Assembly: GCF_001641265.1 (NCBI RefSeq) | Contig: NW_020167531.1 | Coordinates: 186,001 to 250,000, forward strand | From: Pseudogymnoascus destructans | Lineage: Eukaryota; Ascomycota; Leotiomycetes; Thelebolales; Thelebolaceae | Direction of reading: 5' to 3' | DNA: 64,000 nucleotides | In this document: positions 33,378-44,102 of the stretch, piece after piece | How the letters are laid out: each line of letters starts with the position of its first letter | Position numbering within the stretch: the first letter of the stretch is position 1 | The notes under the pieces: generated by a model | Seen by the model: the letters and a program-made list of their open reading frames with translations, nothing else | What the model was told of the DNA's origin: nothing | The model's database searches: none | Program-made: the position numbers and the translations under genes

Positions 33378-34272
33378 TGTAATGGTGGTTAGCATAAATA
33401 GGATTGCCCTTTCCTTAAGAAAGGGCAAGCAGACAATACAGTAAATGGACTATCAAATAGTTCCACGTCTTTTCGAAGCTTCCAAGCATTGATCTTGTTA
33501 CTCCTTGTTTCTGAAAAGTCAGTGAGGTGCTAACCTCTGACTTATCCCTGAGTTCTCAGACTCAACATTTGTGATAACTTGTCTAAACCACTCCACTACA
33601 CCATACACTTGATTGCTGCGTTGTGGAATAGTCTAAGCTACAACCCTTTGGCTCAGTTTCCTAAGACAGTGTGTTGTCGTAGTAAAATCACCCCTTCCTT
33701 GGGTGGCTAGATTCTCACATCTGGTGCAAAAGGAGTGTAGTTCTCTCATTTTCCAAGACTTTCCATGACTAACCAAGCTTAGTAACTATAGTCAACGTAA
33801 GAGAATCCCATAGAACCATCTCCTAAGTTCCTAGCCTATAGGAAGTGAAAGGAGGTTCAAGGTCAGAGTACCCCTATAGACAAATTATGTCATAACTTAA
33901 CCAATCTTGTAGGTAACTAAGGAGCGATGACGTGTAATGAATCATAGACAGTTGTAGAAGCTTTTGGAGCTATCGTTCATGTTCCTAGGCCTCTAGTTGA
34001 TAGAGATATGCCATGTGGTAGTATGAGTGATGTCATGTAATGAATCATAGAGGGTTGTAGAGATACGCTATGTGGTAATATCGGCCCAGTAACTAAGGAG
34101 CGATGACGTGTAATGAATCGTAGATGGTTGTAGCAATCGTTGAGTAGTATTGCTCTTGTTGTTGGTGTGATAAGCCAAAATATGTATAGTGACTTGTAGG
34201 TTTGAGGAGGAGATTTCTAAGTTTGCTCTTGAGTTTGATAGCAAACTGTGTGCAATGAATGTCAGTATTACA
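33378..34272 (-). mobile_element. LTR-A with internal inversion, TSD GAAAG
   Basis: The outer ends are in minus orientation (TGTAATGGTGG … GTCAGTATTACA) with GAAAG flanks (33373-33377; 34273-34277). Between about 33389 and 33728 the sequence is in the opposite orientation (TTAGCATAAATAGG … ATCTGGTGCA), so a ~340-bp segment carrying the TATA-like box and the U5-like end is flipped. Confidence 0.9.
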
Positions 34273-34701
34273 GAAAGCTCCTAGAGAATTGGCTTTACGA
34301 TTTGATGCTACTCATGGCATTGTTAGAGGAGTTTTTCTACTGATAAAAGCAACAGAATTCTGGATACGGCTACCACAATACCATAGACAAGGTTGCCCTA
34401 CATGGAGTGAAGGATGGCTTGAAGGGTTTAAGAAAAGACATAATCTCCACTGCTAAAGAAAAGTTGGAGAGGCAAGCTCTGTGGAAATCACAACAAAAGT
34501 AACATAGCAGATGGGCAACATCTAAGCAAGCAGTTAAAGTGAAATACCTACCTTGTGATGTTTACAATATGGATGAGACTGGATTTTACTAGAAAAATTA
34601 CCAAACTCAAAAAGTTGACAAAACTCGAATTACAGCTAACCTCTGCTGTAATGAAGATGGGAGTGAGAAAGTTCCAATTTGGTTTATTGGAACTGCTAAA
34701 C

Positions 34702-35637
34702 TGTCATACTGACATTCGTTGCACTCAGTTTGCTATCAAACTCAAGAGCAAACTTAGAAATCTCCTCCTCAAACCTACAAGTCACCATACATATCTTGGC
34801 TTATCACACCAACAACAGAAGCAATACTACTCAACGATTGCTGCAAACTCTTCTACTACATCTGTTTATGCTACATACATCACGGCATATCATTTGGACA
34901 CTCATTGAACAAGTTATTAAGAAAATCTCCTCCTTAAGGGGGTGGGTCAATACTACCACATGGCATATCTCTACCAACTAGAGGCCTAGGAACATGAACG
35001 ATAGCTCTAGAAGCTTCTACAACCCTCTATGATTCATTACACGTCATCGCTCCTTAGTTACCCACAAGATTGGTTAAGTTATAACATAATTTATCTATAG
35101 GTACTCTGACCTTGGACCTCCTTTTCACTTCCTATAGGCTAGGAACCCAAGAGATGGTTCTATGGGATTCTCTTACATTCGCTACATGATTAGCAAGCTA
35201 GTTGTGGGTCGCACTTGATTTCTAATACATTTACCAAGCCTGGTTAGTCATGGAAAGTCATGGAAAATGAGAGAACTACACTCCTTTGGCATAAATAGGA
35301 TTGCCCTTTCCTTAAGAAAGGGCAAGCAGGCAATACAGTAAATCGACTAGCACATACTTCTACGTCTTTTCCAAGCTTCCAAGCATTGATCTTGTTATTC
35401 TCTGTTTTTGAAAAGTCAGTGAGGTGCTAACCTCTGACTTACCCCTGAGTTCTCAGACTCAACATTTGTTGCAACTTGTCTAAACCACTTCACCACATCA
35501 TACACCTGATTGCTGCGTTGTGGAATAGTCTAAGCTATAACCCTTTGGCTCTGTTTCCTAAGACAGTGTGTTGTCTTAGTAAATTCATCCCTTCCTTGGG
35601 TGGCTAGATTCTCATATCTGGTGCACCCACCATTACA
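34702..35637 (+). mobile_element. Solo LTR-A (936 bp), TSD TAAAC
   Basis: TGTCATACTGACATTCG … ACCATTACA with TAAAC on both sides (34697-34701; 35638-35642). Very similar to the 30800 copy, including a shared CTACATGATTAGCAAGCTAG stretch that other copies lack. So the two are sister insertions. Confidence 0.93.
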
Positions 35638-36637
35638 TAAACAACCAAGATGTTTTACTCAAAATCATATCTTGAATCCTGAAAACCTTGGAATACATTG
35701 GTGATGGAATTCAACAGCATGGATGAATCATTTCATTATGATTGAATGGTTACAATGGTTCAATAGTAGAGCACAATGCCCTGTTTTACTGTTAATGGAT
35801 AATTTCAGTACTTATGAAGTTGCAATGAATGCCTTACGGATAACGGAACTCTGTTGAAATGGACACAATTTATGTGGTTTCCTCTAAACACAACATCAAT
35901 TTATCAACCACTTAATCAAGGGATTATTCAAAATTGGAAGTGCTATGTATGAAAGCAATTGATTCTATTCTTACAAAAGGAGTTTGATGCAAACTGCGAT
36001 TACAAAAAAACTCACCATGTTCTCCATGCAATTCGATGGGGAATTTCTACATGGGAAACAATTCAACCATTAACAATTATCAACTGTTAGAAGAAGGGGT
36101 TTATGGTTTCTACAGAACGTAGTTTATATAACCCATAGGAAGCATCTTATGAAGTTTTACAAGAGATTCAAACAAGTATGAGTACATTAGCTAAAGAGCA
36201 AAGGGTTCATAGGCTTATGAACATTCAAAACTTCATCAATCCATCAAATGAGGTTATTGAAGAATTGCATGAAGAGCTTGTTGAGCAGATTGCAGTACAA
36301 TATGATATTATACAAGAGGAGGAAGAGGATAACAATAAGGAAGTTATTCCTCAAGTTTTAATATCTGAAGTAATTGCAGCTTTAAAGACCTTGAAGCTAT
36401 ATCAAGAACAGCAAGCAAATCAATCAAATCAAGGCTGCATTGCTCACTTGAAAAGAGAGCTTTGGGAAATAGAGGTTGTACAGGTACAGTTACAGAAACA
36501 GTCTTACTCTAAATGGCTAGTTGGGGGGTATGGGGCAGGATTGTAGGGGCATCATGTAACTACTTCATGTAACGGAAACTCTATATACCGGAAGGCAAAC
36601 CTCGAACCGACCCATCCGTTATAGGCAGTGATTACTG

Positions 36638-37715
36638 TATATTATTATAACTACCTCAATTTTCACACAATATACTAGCTAGGTCGTAAAGATAAGTTAT
36701 ACTAAAAGGTGGTGGGCAAATAGGGGGTAACTTCTATATAAATTAGGCGGCAGTTACGAACCGCCTAAAGTATTTTTGGTGAGATATTAGATTTGAAGAA
36801 GTACCCACGCACTCTAGGCAAATCACCAAATCACCAAATCAACAAAACCACGAGCCTCGATCGATTCGGTGCAATTTTATATTGCCTAATTAGGGTATAC
36901 GGCAAGCACTAAACAAGGATTCAATTGCTCTAATACTAATATATTCTAGTACTACTCTAGCTTGGCTTGGTACCGCGAAAACAGGCAGTGTAAAACCGAC
37001 AGCTGTAAAACACTGCTGAATCGCTCTATTGGAACATAAACCCGTCGGCCTTTCATGGGCACACTGTCTGACTTTCTGGCCTATGAAACCTTATTTGATG
37101 CACTTGGAGTCACTAATCGCCACTTATAACCACTGACAACCACTTATAATCCCCTACAAGCCCTTTATAGAGCACTATCTGCCACCTACGGCCACTTACG
37201 TGCCACTTAGACGCAGCTTCCATCGCCAACAGACCACCAAACAGCCTTAGCGAGTCCACTTCCTCTGGGTTGATTGTCCGAGTGCCCCGCCGTAGCGCAT
37301 CTGGCTGCCTGAGTACCTACAGTACTGGCTGCAACTGGCGTGGGTCGTACTTCCCCTCCCCTCCTTGCCTCGCTCGCCCGACCAACCGACCGACCATCAA
37401 GGTCACCTCATACTCTTCCCCTCCATAAGAAAAGCCACTCCAAGGCACTATACCATGAAATAAATACACGTTCAAGGCTTCATACCTGAACATCCTTCTA
37501 CCAACTTCATCAGAACATCGTGAAACCTGTGACAGCTTGTCAAACTTACTTCTAGCAAAAGCCAAGGCTCGCTATCTTATCTACATTCATTTCATCCGTC
37601 ACCTGCCTGGTGCGGGGCTGAATCCATCATCGAACATCAAACATCAACTTCACCTTCAAGAAGGTCCCACATTTGCCTTCCAAGGCAGTTCATGTAGAAC
37701 ATTACAGCTATCACC
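36638..37715. other. Spacer and promoter of the FHA gene
   Basis: AT-rich near the transposon, then a C-rich pyrimidine region. A phrase based on CCACTTA recurs at 37120-37210. No gene recognised. Confidence 0.4.
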
Positions 37716-40095
37716 ATGTCGGATACTATTCAAGGTATGTATTTCTATGAAACTCCCCAAAGCCTCGTCGTCCGATCTGCGCGTAAGGTCGGCAGCCTGT
37801 TGCTTCATGATCACTCCAGATCTTACGATGCGAGGCCGCATATTTCTGCGTTTGTCTTCATGATATTGCACAGGCAAATAGGCCCTCATTATTTCTGTTA
37901 CTGCCGCCATATATTCTACACACACCTGCTAACTCACTCACAGCAAAGGTCACCCTCACAGCCTTGACGGCAGGCATCTTACCCTTGATTCGTACAATCC
38001 ATCTACACGAATATAATGAGGTCATCCCGATCGGGCGATCGTCCAAGAACCCTCTGAAGCACCTCGTGGCAGCTACAGACAACTGCTGGGTCGATAGCGA
38101 TGTCGTGTCCCGCGACCATGCACGCCTCAATTTTGACTCGGATCTGAAGGTTACTTGGAATATACCCAGTCTCTCCGTTGTGATGCTGAACCGAACTGAC
38201 ATAATGCAGAGAGTATTCATCGAGGACACCAATTCTATGCATGGCACCCGCATCAACAACAAACAGATCCCCAAGAACGACCCTATCCCCCTGGCCAACA
38301 ATGACGTTATATCACTCGGTGCAGAGGTCAAGCGAGGCATCGAGACCTACCCAGAGTGCCGCTTCCGTGTCAATTACGAGCTTCTGCCGTATTTGTAAGT
38401 TCACTCATCCACACATGCCATACTCATAGACTGACTTGCATTAGCCCTTCCACAGGACGCACCTACCAGCTCCTCTCCGACGATGAACCCTTTGAGATTT
38501 CAGATGACGAACCCTTTGAGGTTTCAGATGATGACGAAGAAATCCAAAGAAAGGACAGTCCTTCCACCTCCACTCCCGAAGCGAAGCCGAATACGATGCC
38601 GGGAGCCTTGGATGCCACAGCAGACGATGACGATGTCGTCGAGGTCGACCCACCTGTGTACGAGTTTTCGAGACTCCCCACCGAGACAGCAAGGCCCTTC
38701 CAGGCTGATATCGACGAGTCAATGGAGGTCTCGGATTCTGACGGCGATTCTATTGCCTCGAGTGACTGTGAACCATCTGAGCGACCAATTGGACGAGGCT
38801 CTTCCGTGGACATCACGGCAGAACGCGCATCTGTCCGAGCAAGCATTGAAGCCGACGATAATAACATTGAAGTTTCAAGCGACTCTGGCATTGAATTCTC
38901 TGATGATGAAGCTTCTTGGCCTGACTCCGACAACTCTGACGAGGACATTGGCGGCTTCTTAGACGACAACTTTCTGGCGGCCTACGGATCCCCTAACCCT
39001 GGCTTCGATACATCTGTGCCAGCCGAACCCGCAACCAACATATCCAATACACCTCCATATGACCCAACGACTGAAGGCCAGCCCCAGTTGTTGAACCCAA
39101 AATCAAGCACCCACCTCCCACGAATCGAACGAGTCGAACATGCCACGTCTCCAAACACGCAAGCCCCGCTCGCGCCCATGTTCCCTCCCCTCGTCCCAGT
39201 TCCAGTTGACTCCGCTACCCTGACGCATATCGACGTAGACACCGACTGGTTGCCAACCCCCGTCAAGCCCTTTTCCATGCCGAGCCCTTCTGACGCAGCC
39301 CTCAAGGGCCCTCGGTCCACGACGCCGCCGTGGCGGACGGAGAAACAAGAGTTCCTTGCGGCGCGTGTAGATAATCGTGCTAAGTTTGCGGCCCATTGGA
39401 TGGACATGGGGCTGAAGCACATAGTTGTGGGAGGCGAGTTGTCTGCTACAGGTGGCTCCTTGGGAGGTTTCGCGTCGAAGCCAAATGTATATAATGAGCT
39501 GAAGAAGCCTGATTCTACCAGCAATAGCATAATCCCGGAGGGCGTCGTGTCGCTCCGAGAGAAGCCGTCCGTCCAGGCGATGTTATTGGAGTCTTCGAGG
39601 GACCTACCCCTGAAGCGCAAGAGCGATGAAATTACGGTTGACAGACCTCTCGAAGTTACCAAGGCTCCTGAGACAGCACAGGCTATTGTTTCTGCGAGGA
39701 ATATCAAGGCCATATCTGATGCGAGGGCTATGAGGAGAGCACAAGCACTTACAGCTGTTTATGGACATAATAAGGCAATCGGGGCCACGAACATAGATAT
39801 GACAACGGCTACCACCACAGCTACAGTCTCAAACACACTCACAAAGGCAGACAAACCCACCCCTGCGCCTACACCTGCTGTCAAATCCACAACTGCAGCC
39901 GCAACCTCAGCGGCGTCGACAACCACTCTCGAGCCCACGCAACAAGACCAAGAACGACCTGCAAAACGCCAGAAGCAGGAAGCAACGAAGGCTGCAAAAC
40001 GATTCGCATATGCAACAATTAGCGGCTTCGTGGCGGGTGCAGGTTTGTTTGTTGCCCTGGTGGCAACAGCACCGGATTTCGGGGGATTCGTGTGA
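37716..40095 (+). CDS. FHA-domain protein with acidic middle and C-terminal membrane anchor; two introns
   Basis: CDS join(37716..37734,37944..38394,38445..40095), predicted 706 aa. Intron 1 (209 bp, GTATGT, branch GCTAAC) gives MSDTIQAKVTLTALTAGILP. Intron 2 (50 bp, GTAAGT … CATTAG) joins LLPYF to PSTGRTYQLL. The FHA domain covers about residues 10-130: IPIGRSSKN, the phospho-peptide-binding SRDHARLNF, then FIEDTNSMHGTRINN. A long Asp/Glu/Ser-rich region follows (DDEPFEISDDEPFEVSDDDE), probably phosphorylated, and an Ala/Thr/Pro-rich stretch. The last ~25 residues are a hydrophobic tail anchor (ISGFVAGAGLFVALVATAP) with basic residues before it. FHA domains bind phosphothreonine. The layout recalls tail-anchored FHA proteins of the Far9/10 (STRIPAK) type, but no coiled coil is evident, so I leave the role open. 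Confidence 0.85.
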
Positions 40096-40489
40096 GGAAG
40101 GTTCTTGACCTCGGATCGGCTGGAGACGGTTGCACGCATGCACGAATGCACGTACGCACGCGCGTGAACGAATAACGGCCCCTATTATATTTTTTATGTG
40201 TGTGGGAGGAGGGTTAATATCTGCAGCGATTCTTTGAAATGAGGTATTTGGGTGTTTAGGGCGTTTATTGTGGCGAGGGAGGGGATATCGAGCGTTATGG
40301 GCCACTATTTTTCGGAGAGTGTAGGATGGGGCTTGAGCTTTAGTTTGTCTTTGGGGTTTGGGTCGGCGATGAGGCGGGGTAGATGATTAATATGATTATG
40401 AAATTTTACTGAGATGCGTTGTTATGCGTTTATTTTGAGGGGAGGGGGGATTTGACTGCCAGTGTTTATTTTAAATACCAAAACATTAC
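40096..40489. other. 3' region of the FHA gene
   Basis: GC-mixed, then G-rich near 40435-40450. No ORF or repeat supported. Confidence 0.4.
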
Positions 40490-40998
40490 CTAAATAACAT
40501 TTGCAATCGGCAGGGTTATCCTCATCTTCCTCTGAATGCTCACCTGCTGATACTACGCCCCAATTCTTAAGACATATAAGATATCATAGTGTAGATGGTG
40601 CTAATCTGTTCCATTTCTTTGTAATAATATCGCTAACACTAAACACTCGCTTAGATTCCGCTAATGTAGCAGGAAGTGCTAAATGATCTTTGGCAATTGC
40701 GGCAGTATTGGATATTAGTATTGCTTACTTGCCCAAAACTTGTGTATATCAATTTTAGGCCTAAGAGTTGGCTCGTTCATCTAGCGCTTCCATTCTAGAT
40801 CTAAATCTAGCTGCCGTTGTAAGACATATAGCTCATCCTTAGAATTCTTATCTTCTAATTCCTCATCTTAGATACTTTCCATAACCTTTGCTGCTTGGAT
40901 GTCTAAAGCATGAGTATTTATAATAACAGTATTGCATTGTGCTTTTTTCCGCCTTTTTCGTGAGTCTTGAATAATTTTTGGTTAGATAATATCAAATA

Positions 40999-42858
40999 AC
41001 GTACATGTATAGCGAAAGCGCCAAACAAGCGAAAGCGCCAAAATTATCTACCCTCACGACAAACATTGCGATAAATCTACCACAACATTAGAAATCAATT
41101 GAAACTACTCGGAGTCCTCTTCCTCAGAGGTGTCTATTACAATCTGACACGTGCGCGCATTGTGCCCAGTCTCACCACACTTGCCACAGCGACGGGCACG
41201 GGTTTCTTCCCTTGGCTTCCGACCACGGCTTGCCCTTATTTCCTGCTCTACCTGCTGCACAACATCCCTCTCATCCTGTAGCTCTTGCGCCCCTTGTTGA
41301 CTAAGTGATCCTCCTTGCTGTAGTCGTGTTTTCCTAGCTCTCCGGCGCTTGCTTAGTACTTCATTTGCCTGTCGTAGGTTTTGGTTCTCTCCCTTTAGCA
41401 GTGCTAATTGATGCATTATTTGCGATGCACCCTTTGTAAACTGGTCAACAGCTGCATAGATTGAGGTTGGAGAGCTATTTTGATGGCGTGAAATCCGAGT
41501 TTTAATAAATGTAGACTGTGACATAGCTTCAATTGGGTTGTTTGGTGTCTGAGAAACCCAAGGTTGAGCAGTACCTGGGCGGGAGCTTGGAGGCGTTGGT
41601 GTCCTTAACTTAAGATCAAGTGTAGATATCACTCTCTCAGGGTCAAATGGAAGAAGCCCTGCCCCTCGGAACCCGCCTCAAATGTTACTTTCCGTCATTG
41701 TAGTGTTAAATGCAGCGTGGAAGGCAGGAAAGAAGTCATCCTTTGTAATATGAGAAATATGAGCCTGCATCATATCTTCAATTTGCCGACCATAGGCCTG
41801 CTTTAACGGGCCGAAACAGCCAACATCAAGTGGCTGGAGTAGATGAGAAGAGTGAGCAGGCATACAAAGCGTAATAATGTTGTGTTCCTTGCAGTACTCC
41901 TCAAACTCATCTGAGTGGTGGCTCTCATGACCATCAAGGACTAACAAGCGATAACCACCAACACTCCGGGCCTTTGTATGCTTCTCAAAGTGCTGAATCC
42001 AATCCATGCCTCTCTCGTTTGTAGTCCAGCCATTTTCAGTAACAGAAATCACCCAATCGCTTGAAAATCCACTATTCTCATACCAAGATGTAAGGTGGTT
42101 TTTGCCTGCAACAATGATAAATGGTGGTACTGCCCAACCTTGAGAACTAACGCCTTGGATTACTGTAACCCATTCCCGATTACCAGGCTGTACCTTCTTT
42201 GCTTTTGCCCGCCCGTCTGAGCTTGTTACAACCATAGCAGTTGAGATAACGCCCATCATAAACCCAGTCTCATCAAAGTTGTAGATATCTGCTTCATCGA
42301 TACCATATTTCGCAATTGTGTTACGCACAAGCTCAAACCAGCCATTAATAACTTCTGGATCTTCGCACTTAGCCCTCTGGTAGTCGTATTTGCGCTGAAA
42401 GCGTGTCTGGAGCTCTACACGCCGCTTAACAAAGTTTGAAGCCCAACGCGACCCAACGCGTGACGCGTCGCGTGTTGCAAGTAGTCGACTTGCCATATCT
42501 TCAACAACAGACAGCCGAGGAGGAAACCCTTTGGCAGCTAGGTCGAGTATATACTGAACAAGGACGGACTCCTCTAGGTTAGTTAATTTCCGTGAGTTGG
42601 CTTGGATATCGCGTCGTGAAGGTACACCTTCTAGACGACGACCTAGCTTGCGGTGGTCCACAGAATAGATCCTAGCAGCAACTCGAAGGCGTAACTTTGG
42701 GTCGCTTTGCATAGCCTGGATAGCTAGCACTAATTGGCTTTCATCGTTTTTATGGGGCATGTTTTGTTGTTGAGGAATTTAACATTTAGTTGGGGGGTTT
42801 GGTCACCGCATCATTTTGGCGCTTTCGCTTGTTTGGCGCTTTCGCTATACATGTACGT
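40999..42858 (-). mobile_element. pogo/Fot1-like element 1, near-intact (1860 bp)
   Basis: Long TIRs: ACGTACATGTATAGCGAAAG… with CGCCAAACAAGCGAAAGCGC, repeated inverted at 42823-42858. TA duplicates at 40997-40998 and 42859-42860. The length of 1.86 kb is typical of Fot1 relatives. The TIR contains a doubled GCGAAAGCGCCAAA motif. Confidence 0.93.
41105..42760 (-). pseudogene. pogo transposase, full length but for one in-frame TGA
   Basis: ATG 42760 (MPHKNDESQLVLAIQAMQSD). Psq HTH about residues 5-55, CENP-B-type HTH about 60-130. Catalytic triad DDD: YNFDETGFMMG, LLVLDGHESHH, HLLQPLDVGCF. A TGA at 41678-41680 (after TMTESNI) interrupts an otherwise open frame that continues GGFRGAGLLPFDPER and a coiled, basic region to a zinc knuckle CGKCGETGHNARTC (C-x2-C-x4-H-x4-C) and an acidic end at 41105. 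The diverged copy at 44103 has Arg at the TGA position (SNVRGGF). Total 551 codons with the TGA. Without readthrough the product keeps the catalytic domain but lacks the knuckle. Confidence 0.88.
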
Positions 42859-43445
42859 TATGTTAAAGTTATAACATGGGTTGCATATTGTAGCTATAGT
42901 TGAATGACTCTGCTGTTGATTTGTTGCAAGTGTATAATACTCATTAAGCTTACATACAACACTTGTTTAGCAGCATTAAAAAAGCTGCTAAACAAGCGTT
43001 GTATATTGTGCTATTCTCTGTATATCCAGCTTTAAAGACTTCAAGCTTTTGCGTCATTCTCATATACTGTATAACAGCATAATTTAAAGTAGGATAAGAA
43101 GAGCCTTGTAGCTTCTCTGTTAGGCATATAAAGATATAGAAAAAATCTAATAACGCCTTCATCGTTTGCTAATCTTTTGCTGTTAAAGCTATATCTTTCA
43201 TACTTAAATCAAGCTGTTGAGATGCACAGAGAGCTGTTATTAGACCTTGTAATCTTAACGCTAAATGAAGCATATAATATGTTGAGCTCCATCGTACTGG
43301 CATATCGAGGCTAAGCTGCTTAAACTCAATATTTACAGCTTCACATTGCTTTTTTAAGGCATCCTTCCATTGTCGTCAGTTGCGAAACACTTATATATGA
43401 TGCCGAAGTTTGCTAAGAACAGCTACTGACTCATTTTCTGGTAGT

Positions 43446-43807
43446 TGTAACGATGGTCATAGAGGTCATGATGCCAGTCCAGGAAAAGTAATCTAGATTG
43501 AATCTAAAGAGAGAAGAAGAAGAAGAAGGAAGGAAGGTGAGGCTATACCTCATAACATACAGTTGTCTGCTTAGCGGTTGTAACCTTGGTGGCTAAGGCT
43601 ACACCCATAATCCCCATAACAACCATAATAACCGTAATAACTGTAACAAACGTAACAACCGTAACAACCGTAACAACCGTAACAACTGTAACAACCGTAA
43701 CAACCGTAACAACCGTAACAACCGTAACAACCATAACAACCGTAACAACCGTAACAACCGTAACAACCGTAACAAGCTGTGACAAGCTGTGAACTGTAGT
43801 CGTAACA
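43446..43807 (-). mobile_element. LTR-D with expanded internal minisatellite
   Basis: Reverse complement of the 45435-45691 LTR: starts TGTAACGATGGTCATAGAGG and ends ACTGTAGTCGTAACA. About 105 bp longer than the other copy because the GTAACAACC unit is amplified. Matching TSDs were not found. Confidence 0.82.
43634..43775. repeat. 9-bp tandem repeat GTAACAACC, ~15-16 units
   Basis: Nearly uninterrupted GTAACAACC units with rare substitutions (CTGTAACAACC, CATAACAACC). It produces long artefactual frames of Thr-Thr-Val or Cys-Tyr-Gly type on both strands; these are not genes. Confidence 0.95.
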
Positions 43808-44102
43808 GGTCTTGAGGCTGTATAGGCATGCGTACAAGTGGTAGGGGCAAGAGTGGATCCTAAGAGGCATTCTCATGTTCGCCTAGGTCGTCTAGGGGCG
43901 GTGGTGATAGCGAAGACTCACTCATCTTAACGATGGTAAGTATCACAGTAATATTCAAGTCATTGAAAGCTTCATTTTGCCTATGCTATAATTCTGTCTA
44001 GGTCCTTACCCCGCTCTCTTAGCTGTCTTAGCAACTACTCAAGTAGCACTTGTAACAAGTAGTTCGGGCAACACTAAAACAACAACAAGAAGATAATGAT
44101 AA

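Larger units (their letters stand above)
31916..36546 (+). pseudogene. pogo/Tc5-type transposase, split by LTRs and decayed
   Basis: ATG 31916 (MAPPPPKKPQMSIMNAQKQA) then a TGA. An HTH region follows (LADASTWWNDQYGYTLSSST). After LTR-B the frame resumes as REPKWEVLEKAPRELALRFD when LTRs and TSDs are removed. The Tc5/CENP-B HTH is near 34330-34450 (YHRQGCPTWSEGWLEGFKKR). The first catalytic Asp is in YNMDETGFY near 34568, then KVPIWFIGTAKL up to the last LTR-A. After it: LLMDNFSTYEVA (second Asp) near 35790 and TSIYQPLNQGIIQNWK (Asn where Asp is usual). The C-terminus is coiled/acidic (36178-36546). Many stops; inactive. Confidence 0.85.
30452..36637 (+). mobile_element. pogo/Tc5-like element 3, TA-flanked, with six nested LTRs
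   Basis: Ends CAGTAATCACTGCCTATAGC (30452) and its near-complement …TATAGGCAGTGATTACTG (to 36637), TIR about 22 bp with one mismatch. TA is duplicated at 30450-30451 and 36638-36639. Subtracting the nested LTRs and their TSDs leaves an element of roughly 2 kb. Nested: LTR-B at 30551 (holding LTR-A at 30800), LTR-B at 32175 (holding LTR-A at 32413), LTR-A at 33378 and LTR-A at 34702. Confidence 0.9.
40490..43440 (-). pseudogene. hAT transposase relic, split by a Fot1-like element
   Basis: 40490-40996 matches the C-terminal part of the hAT-2 transposase (…DLEWKR, then a dimerisation-like block and an acidic tail). 42861-43440 matches its middle (…YPTLNYAVIQYMRMTQKL … ATICN). The two parts join at the TA target of the element at 40999-42858. 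Many stops. The N-terminal part is absent, ending at an LTR-D copy at 43446. Confidence 0.75.

Noticed and set aside
38441..39713. Large minus-strand frames opposite the FHA gene
   Set aside because: Antisense shadows of a Ser/Asp-rich coding sequence; the plus strand has the FHA motif and correct splice sites.
43634..43775. CRISPR-like array
   Set aside because: Units are contiguous 9-mers without spacers, and the genome is fungal.
43543..43876. Long overlapping frames of Thr-Thr-Val, Cys-Tyr-Gly or Leu-Leu-Arg repeats on both strands
   Set aside because: They are translations of the 9-bp GTAACAACC minisatellite; any frame of a 9-bp repeat without stops stays open.
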